NCBI GenBank assembly: GCA_016929355.1
Contig: JAFGJA010000349.1
Location: 1 to 10,527, forward strand
DNA length: 10,527 bases
Direction: 5' to 3'
From: Anaerolineae bacterium
GTDB lineage: Bacteria; Chloroflexota; Anaerolineae; Aggregatilineales; Aggregatilineaceae
Part shown: positions 7,803 through 10,527 of the stretch, in pieces
Layout: each line of letters begins with the position of its first letter
Numbering within the stretch: position 1 is the first letter of the stretch
Translations under genes and position numbers: made by a program
The notes under the pieces: model-generated
Told to the model about the DNA's origin: nothing
The model's input: only the letters and a program-made list of their open reading frames with translations
The model's database searches: none

Positions 7803-8102
7803 ATGGCAGCTAACGTAATTCAAGCCGATTATGATGTTTTAGAGAAGGTCGGTAAGGAGTTTGAGAAGTTACATAGTCTCAATCTGAATATGACCCGGCA
7901 AATCCGTACTTATTCGCAAACGCTGGTCCAGGATGGGTGGAAGGGCGAAGCCGCCGAGCAGTTTGAGCAAGAGATGGAATCGGTGGTGCTGCCGCGTTTG
8001 GATCGTTATTGCGAAGCGCTCGAAATGGCGGCGCAAGTGACCCAGATGGTGAGTTCGATCATGCAGGAAGCCGAACAGCAAGCCTGCTCATTGTTTAAGT
8101 AA
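7803..8102 (+). CDS. WXG100-family protein 1 (W-K-G)
   Basis: A 99-residue ESAT-6/CFP-10-like protein, expected to form a helical hairpin and pair with a partner for type VII export. The turn motif is G-W46-K-G48, at the family's usual midpoint, with long amphipathic helices either side and no signal peptide. The C-terminal tail shows no YxxxD/E signal. There are cysteines at 70 and 95, uncommon in this family. The ATG follows GGAG with a good spacing. It is the first gene of a four-gene operon, with 13 bases before the next start. Its N-terminus and the aromatic helix after the turn align with the other three proteins, so they are paralogues. Confidence 0.93.
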   Translation: MAANVIQADYDVLEKVGKEFEKLHSLNLNMTRQIRTYSQTLVQDGWKGEAAEQFEQEMESVVLPRLDRYCEALEMAAQVTQMVSSIMQEAEQQACSLFK

Positions 8103-8115
8103 GGGAGTCGAGTTG

Positions 8116-8415
8116 ATGGCTGACATTATTTATGTAAACAAGGAAATGATGGAAGAGATGCGCCGTCATTTCGTCAATGGGGCCGAAGAGTTGGACGCGG
8201 CGGTAAATCAGATCAATCAGATTTCCAATGAACTGGCTGATGATGGGCTGATTGGTGATGCAGGCACGGCCTTCACGGAAGCCTTGACGGGCATTTTGAT
8301 CGGCAAAATCACGGAAATTCGCCAGAAGTTCACCGAACTGTCTGAAGACATTCTGTTTGCCGTGCGGCAGATGGACGAAGCGGACGATCAAGCCGAAGAT
8401 AATATGGGTTACTAA
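8116..8415 (+). CDS. WXG100-like protein 2 (L-I-G in place of W-x-G)
   Basis: A 99-residue acidic helical-hairpin protein. The turn reads DDG-L45-I-G47-DAG, so the conserved tryptophan is leucine while the glycine and overall spacing are kept. The tail is strongly acidic (MDEADDQAEDNM) and has no YxxxD/E signal. I prefer the ATG at 8116, eight bases after GGGAG; an in-frame TTG at 8113 is an alternative start. Its N-terminus (MADIIYVN) resembles that of protein 4 (MANEIYMN), marking these two as the closer pair. By position it is the likely heterodimer partner of protein 1. Membership is inferred from length, fold pattern and operon context. Confidence 0.85.
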   Translation: MADIIYVNKEMMEEMRRHFVNGAEELDAAVNQINQISNELADDGLIGDAGTAFTEALTGILIGKITEIRQKFTELSEDILFAVRQMDEADDQAEDNMGY

Positions 8416-8430
8416 AGGAGCGGATAGCTG

Positions 8431-8763
8431 ATGGGACTGGGTCATTTATTACATCTTGCCCGCGAACAGGTGCAGGATATTCGGAACAAAGTTAACCAGC
8501 AGATCGATCTGATCAGCGATGAGGTGCAATCCAAGCTGCAAAATTATGTAGCCGAGGTTGTCGGCGGGATTTGGCGCGGCGAAGGCGCTGATGAATTCGT
8601 GCGCGAAATTACCGAGTATGCGTTGCCCAAATTGGCGGAGATTACTGGCGATATTCAGCATCAGATTGTTTGCCTGGATCGCTCCGTATCGACGATGGAT
8701 GATGCCGATGCGCGCGCCAAGTCAGAAGTTAATCGCCTGGCGGATGCCTTCGAGCGGATCTAA
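8431..8763 (+). CDS. WXG100-family protein 3 (W-R-G)
   Basis: A 110-residue WXG100 protein with the turn motif G-I-W48-R-G50-E, flanked by two long predicted amphipathic helices. It is about ten residues longer than proteins 1, 2 and 4, with the extra length at the ends. The sequence after the turn (EFVREITEYALPKL) aligns with protein 1 (QFEQEMESVVLPRL). A single cysteine lies at 81. There is no signal peptide and no YxxxD/E in the tail. AAGGAG (8415-8420) overlaps the preceding stop codon, ten bases before the ATG. It is a likely partner of protein 4, which starts ten bases after its stop. Confidence 0.92.
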   Translation: MGLGHLLHLAREQVQDIRNKVNQQIDLISDEVQSKLQNYVAEVVGGIWRGEGADEFVREITEYALPKLAEITGDIQHQIVCLDRSVSTMDDADARAKSEVNRLADAFERI

Positions 8764-8773
8764 GGAGTGAATG

Positions 8774-9070
8774 ATGGCTAACGAAATTTATATGAATGTT
8801 CCCGAAGTGGAAAAGGTGGCGCAGGGGTTTAGTGTGGCCTCCGATATTCTCCGCGCAGTGAGCAAGGCGCTGCAAGCGCTGCTCCAATTGTTGAAAGCGG
8901 TGGCGTTTATGGGGTTGGTCGGTGGTCAGGCGTTGCAGAGCTTTATCGAATGGGTGAAGCCGAAAATTGACGACATGGCCGAATATTGCGAAGAAATCAG
9001 CAATGATGTCAAGTTTGCGATTGAAGCCTATGTCAATGGGGATGAGGCGGGCGCAACGCGCTTCCATTAA
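8774..9070 (+). CDS. WXG100-like protein 4 (L-V-G turn, C-terminal YxxxD)
   Basis: A 98-residue helical-hairpin protein, last of the operon. The turn reads MG-L48-V-G50-GQ, again with leucine for tryptophan. The tail contains Y86-V-N-G-D90, a match to the YxxxD/E signal used by type VII substrates. It is the only one of the four proteins with this motif near its C-terminus. The first helix is rich in Leu/Ala and is more hydrophobic than in the paralogues. I chose the ATG at 8774, six bases after GGAG; an adjacent in-frame ATG at 8771 would add one methionine but sits very close to the ribosome site. A cysteine at 72 lies in a YCE motif shared with protein 1. Confidence 0.86.
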   Translation: MANEIYMNVPEVEKVAQGFSVASDILRAVSKALQALLQLLKAVAFMGLVGGQALQSFIEWVKPKIDDMAEYCEEISNDVKFAIEAYVNGDEAGATRFH

Positions 9071-9095
9071 CCCGGTTATTTAACACGCTATTTTC

Positions 9096-9131
9096 AACGG
9101 CGATCCTATATCATGCGGGATCGCCGTTTTT
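9096..9131 (+). terminator. Intrinsic terminator of the WXG100 operon
   Basis: An 11-base-pair perfect stem (AACGGCGATCC at 9096-9106 with its complement at 9118-9128) encloses an 11-base loop, and the right arm runs into TTTTT at 9127-9131. It lies 25 bases after the stop of the last WXG100-like gene. The reverse complement lacks a proper T tract, so it should act mainly on plus-strand transcripts. Confidence 0.9.
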
Positions 9132-9163
9132 GTGTGTGGGCCAACTTTTTATTGAGATGATTC

Positions 9164-9234
9164 GTGTAGGGGCGGACCAACGTGTCCGCCCGGTTGTGCA
9201 TTTGCGGGGAGCACACAGTGGTGCTCACCTACAC
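9164..9234. repeat. Palindromic dispersed-repeat element with nested hairpins
   Basis: Outer arms GTGTAGG (9164-9170) and CCTACAC (9228-9234) are inverted repeats. Inside are two hairpins: GGGCGGAC/GTCCGCCC (9170-9177 with 9184-9191) and GAGCAC/GTGCTC (9209-9214 with 9221-9226). The whole could fold as a three-way junction. The 'gtaggggcgga' style matches REP-like palindromes scattered between genes in many bacterial genomes. The right arm overlaps the stop codon of the convergent glycosyltransferase. Only one copy is present here, so dispersal is inferred. Confidence 0.65.
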
Positions 9235-10083
9235 CATTCGCCGCAGCACCGCCAGCAAAAAGCGCGGGTTATAGATCAGGTAACGCCGCCAGAGGCGTTT
9301 TGGTTCTTGCATCAACCGGAAACTCCATTCCAGGCCGTGACGCTGCATCCACCGGGGCGCCTGGCGCTTGTTGCCGGAGAGGATGTCAAACGCGGCTCCC
9401 ACGCCGATCAAGATCGTGGCGTGCAAGAATGGCCGGTATGTTGCCATCCAGAAATCTTGTTTGGGACTGCCCAACCCCACCCAGATGATAGTCGCCTGCG
9501 CTGCATTCAACTGCTCAACCACCGCCGGATCGGGGGGCGCATCAATGGGCATGTCGGGCGGGGGCGTGATCGCCCCGGCAATCTGCAAGCCGGGATAATG
9601 GGTTTGCAGCCGGTCCGCAAGCTGCTGTGCGACGCCCGCCTGCCCGCCGTAAAAGAGATGGCGCACCGGTTTGTCTGGTGTGTGATCGGTATCTGCTGCT
9701 GTACGGGCACAGAGCGCGTGCATCAGATCGGGGCCATACACGCGCCCCGCCTGGGGATGCCCGGCTATATGCTGCAACCAGACCAGGGGCATCCCGTCGG
9801 CTGTGACCATATCCGCGCTGCTCAACGTGGCCTGTAATGCGCTGTTTTCGCGGGCGAGCATGACCGTGTAAACCGCACAGGTCGAAACGCGGTAATGTCC
9901 CGGTTGGCTGGCCCACTGCGTCAGTGTATCCAGCGCGGTAGTGAACGGCTGCGCATTGACGCCTACACCCAGTATATCGACGCGCGCTTCGTCTGCCTGA
10001 TAGCTGATCGTCTGCCGCCGCGCCAGCGCGTCAGTTGTTCCTTGCGTGGGCCTAACCTGAGTTGGCGTCAATACGCGATTCAT
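9229..10083 (-). CDS. WecG/TagA/CpsF-family glycosyltransferase (GT26)
   Basis: A 284-residue enzyme of the family that adds N-acetylmannosamine or a related sugar to an undecaprenyl-linked acceptor at the inner face of the membrane, in teichoic acid, enterobacterial common antigen or capsule synthesis. Family motifs are clear and in order: VDILGVGVN (35-43), TADGMPLVW (94-102, with D97 the likely catalytic acid by analogy to TagA), RVYGPDL (114-120), WVGLGSPKQ (201-209), GVGAAFDILSG (227-237), and a C-terminal GLEWSFRL / EPKRLWRRY stretch whose basic helices are expected to bind the membrane. About 33 residues precede the usual family start. I chose the ATG at 10083; an in-frame TTG at 10089 is an alternative. 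It follows the CHAP gene by 15 bases, so the two are probably cotranscribed. The final GTG-TAG lies in the palindromic element. The exact sugar and polymer cannot be told. Confidence 0.94.
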   Translation of the reverse strand: MNRVLTPTQVRPTQGTTDALARRQTISYQADEARVDILGVGVNAQPFTTALDTLTQWASQPGHYRVSTCAVYTVMLARENSALQATLSSADMVTADGMPLVWLQHIAGHPQAGRVYGPDLMHALCARTAADTDHTPDKPVRHLFYGGQAGVAQQLADRLQTHYPGLQIAGAITPPPDMPIDAPPDPAVVEQLNAAQATIIWVGLGSPKQDFWMATYRPFLHATILIGVGAAFDILSGNKRQAPRWMQRHGLEWSFRLMQEPKRLWRRYLIYNPRFLLAVLRRMV

Positions 10084-10098
10084 AAACAATATCCCGCG

Positions 10099-10527
10099 TT
10101 AGTAGCTGGCTTCGACCCAGGGTAGATGGATAAAATACACGTCATCGCTGACCGTGTCGTTATAGACATTGGCGGTGTTAAGCTGGCCCTGGCTGTTATA
10201 CCATTCGCCCCAACCGGCGGTTTTGCCCGCCGCCCAGGTGTCACCCGCCTGTACCTGGAAGCTGTTCCCATCATAGACTTCGGAAACGATGCCGACGTGT
10301 CCATACCCACCGCCGCCGCCGTTATGCACCATGATCGCGCCGGGGCTGGGATTCTTGTCCACGACGACGCCGTATTCAGGATGGGCCGCCGCAAACGCGC
10401 GCGCTTTGTCATCCCATTGATTCGCGTTGCCCGGCGATTGTCCATCGACTTCCACCCAGGGAATCCAGCCGTTTGCCAGCACAAAAGCCACGCAGCCGAT
10501 CCCCAGGTTGCGATTCGAGACTTTGCC
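10099..10527 (-). CDS. CHAP-domain cell wall hydrolase, C-terminal part (5' end outside window)
   Basis: The last 142 residues of a protein whose start lies beyond the right edge; the frame is open up to base 10527. CHAP domains are cysteine amidases or endopeptidases that cut peptidoglycan outside the membrane. Visible here are the catalytic-cysteine strand (NLGIGCVAFVLANGW, C12 of the visible part) and the histidine strand GGYGHVGIVSEV (H77). After these come the typical strand with a substrate-side tryptophan and a third-residue candidate (WGEWYN). A methionine is not needed: a GTG just after the cysteine is in frame but would remove the active-site cysteine, so it is not the start. The domain runs to the C-terminus (IHLPWVEASY). 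Upstream wall-binding or membrane segments cannot be seen. Confidence 0.9.
   Translation of the reverse strand, partial: GKVSNRNLGIGCVAFVLANGWIPWVEVDGQSPGNANQWDDKARAFAAAHPEYGVVVDKNPSPGAIMVHNGGGGGYGHVGIVSEVYDGNSFQVQAGDTWAAGKTAGWGEWYNSQGQLNTANVYNDTVSDDVYFIHLPWVEASY

Noticed and set aside
8113..8118. TTG at 8113 as the start of WXG100-like protein 2
   Set aside because: The ATG at 8116 has a better distance from GGGAG and gives a start (MAD) matching its paralogues; TTG is only an alternative.
9164..9234. CRISPR repeat or RNA gene in the palindromic segment
   Set aside because: There is a single unit with no spacer-repeat series, and the nested short hairpins fit a REP-like palindrome better. 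No tRNA or rRNA features are visible anywhere in the window.
9130..9837. A 235-codon plus-strand open frame after the WXG100 operon
   Set aside because: It starts at the terminator T tract, crosses the palindromic element and runs antisense to the GT26 gene, whose motifs are unmistakable.
10099..10491. GTG at 10491 as the start of the CHAP protein
   Set aside because: It would begin just after the catalytic cysteine. The frame stays open to the window edge and includes the cysteine strand, so the gene is cut by the window, not started there.

Overview
The window looks like bacterial chromosome of moderate GC content (about 55% by eye) and carries most of a compact type VII (ESX/WXG100) secretion locus, followed by two cell-envelope genes. 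The combination of an EccC-type ATPase, several WXG100 proteins, a secreted VWA/FHA membrane protein and a palindromic 'gtaggggcgga...' dispersed repeat suggests a monoderm-like lineage. Chloroflexota is my best guess, but that is inference from style and not from a marker gene.

Layout. Positions 1-4916 (minus strand) hold one very long, uninterrupted reading frame: an EccC-like, membrane-anchored FtsK/SpoIIIE-family ATPase, 1638 residues long at the window edge and still open. It has three visible ATPase domains, and the third is a close copy of the first. The linker after domain 3 repeats the linker between domains 1 and 2, so a fourth domain is predicted just outside the window. A divergent promoter region (4917-5052) separates it from a plus-strand gene (5053-7623). 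That gene encodes an exported protein with a VWA domain, three Ig/FnIII-like repeats, one membrane helix and a cytoplasmic FHA domain. An AT-rich spacer (7624-7802) with a strong extended -10 promoter leads into a four-gene operon (7803-9070) of small WXG100-family proteins, closed by a clear intrinsic terminator (9096-9131).

A 71-bp palindromic element (9164-9234) then overlaps the stop codon of a convergent minus-strand WecG/TagA/CpsF glycosyltransferase (9229-10083). Fifteen bases upstream of that gene is the 3' part of a CHAP-domain wall hydrolase (10099-10527, cut by the window end).

Working model. The four small helical-hairpin proteins are probable substrates or partners of the ATPase, probably as two heterodimers, since a W-x-G protein and an L-x-G protein alternate twice. 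The VWA-FHA protein would link an extracellular Mg-dependent adhesion domain to a phosphothreonine-reading domain inside the cell, and could be a structural or regulatory membrane subunit. No EccB, EccD, EccE, mycosin, EsaA, EssA or EssB homologue is visible. The locus is therefore either a reduced or divergent type VII system or is completed outside the window.
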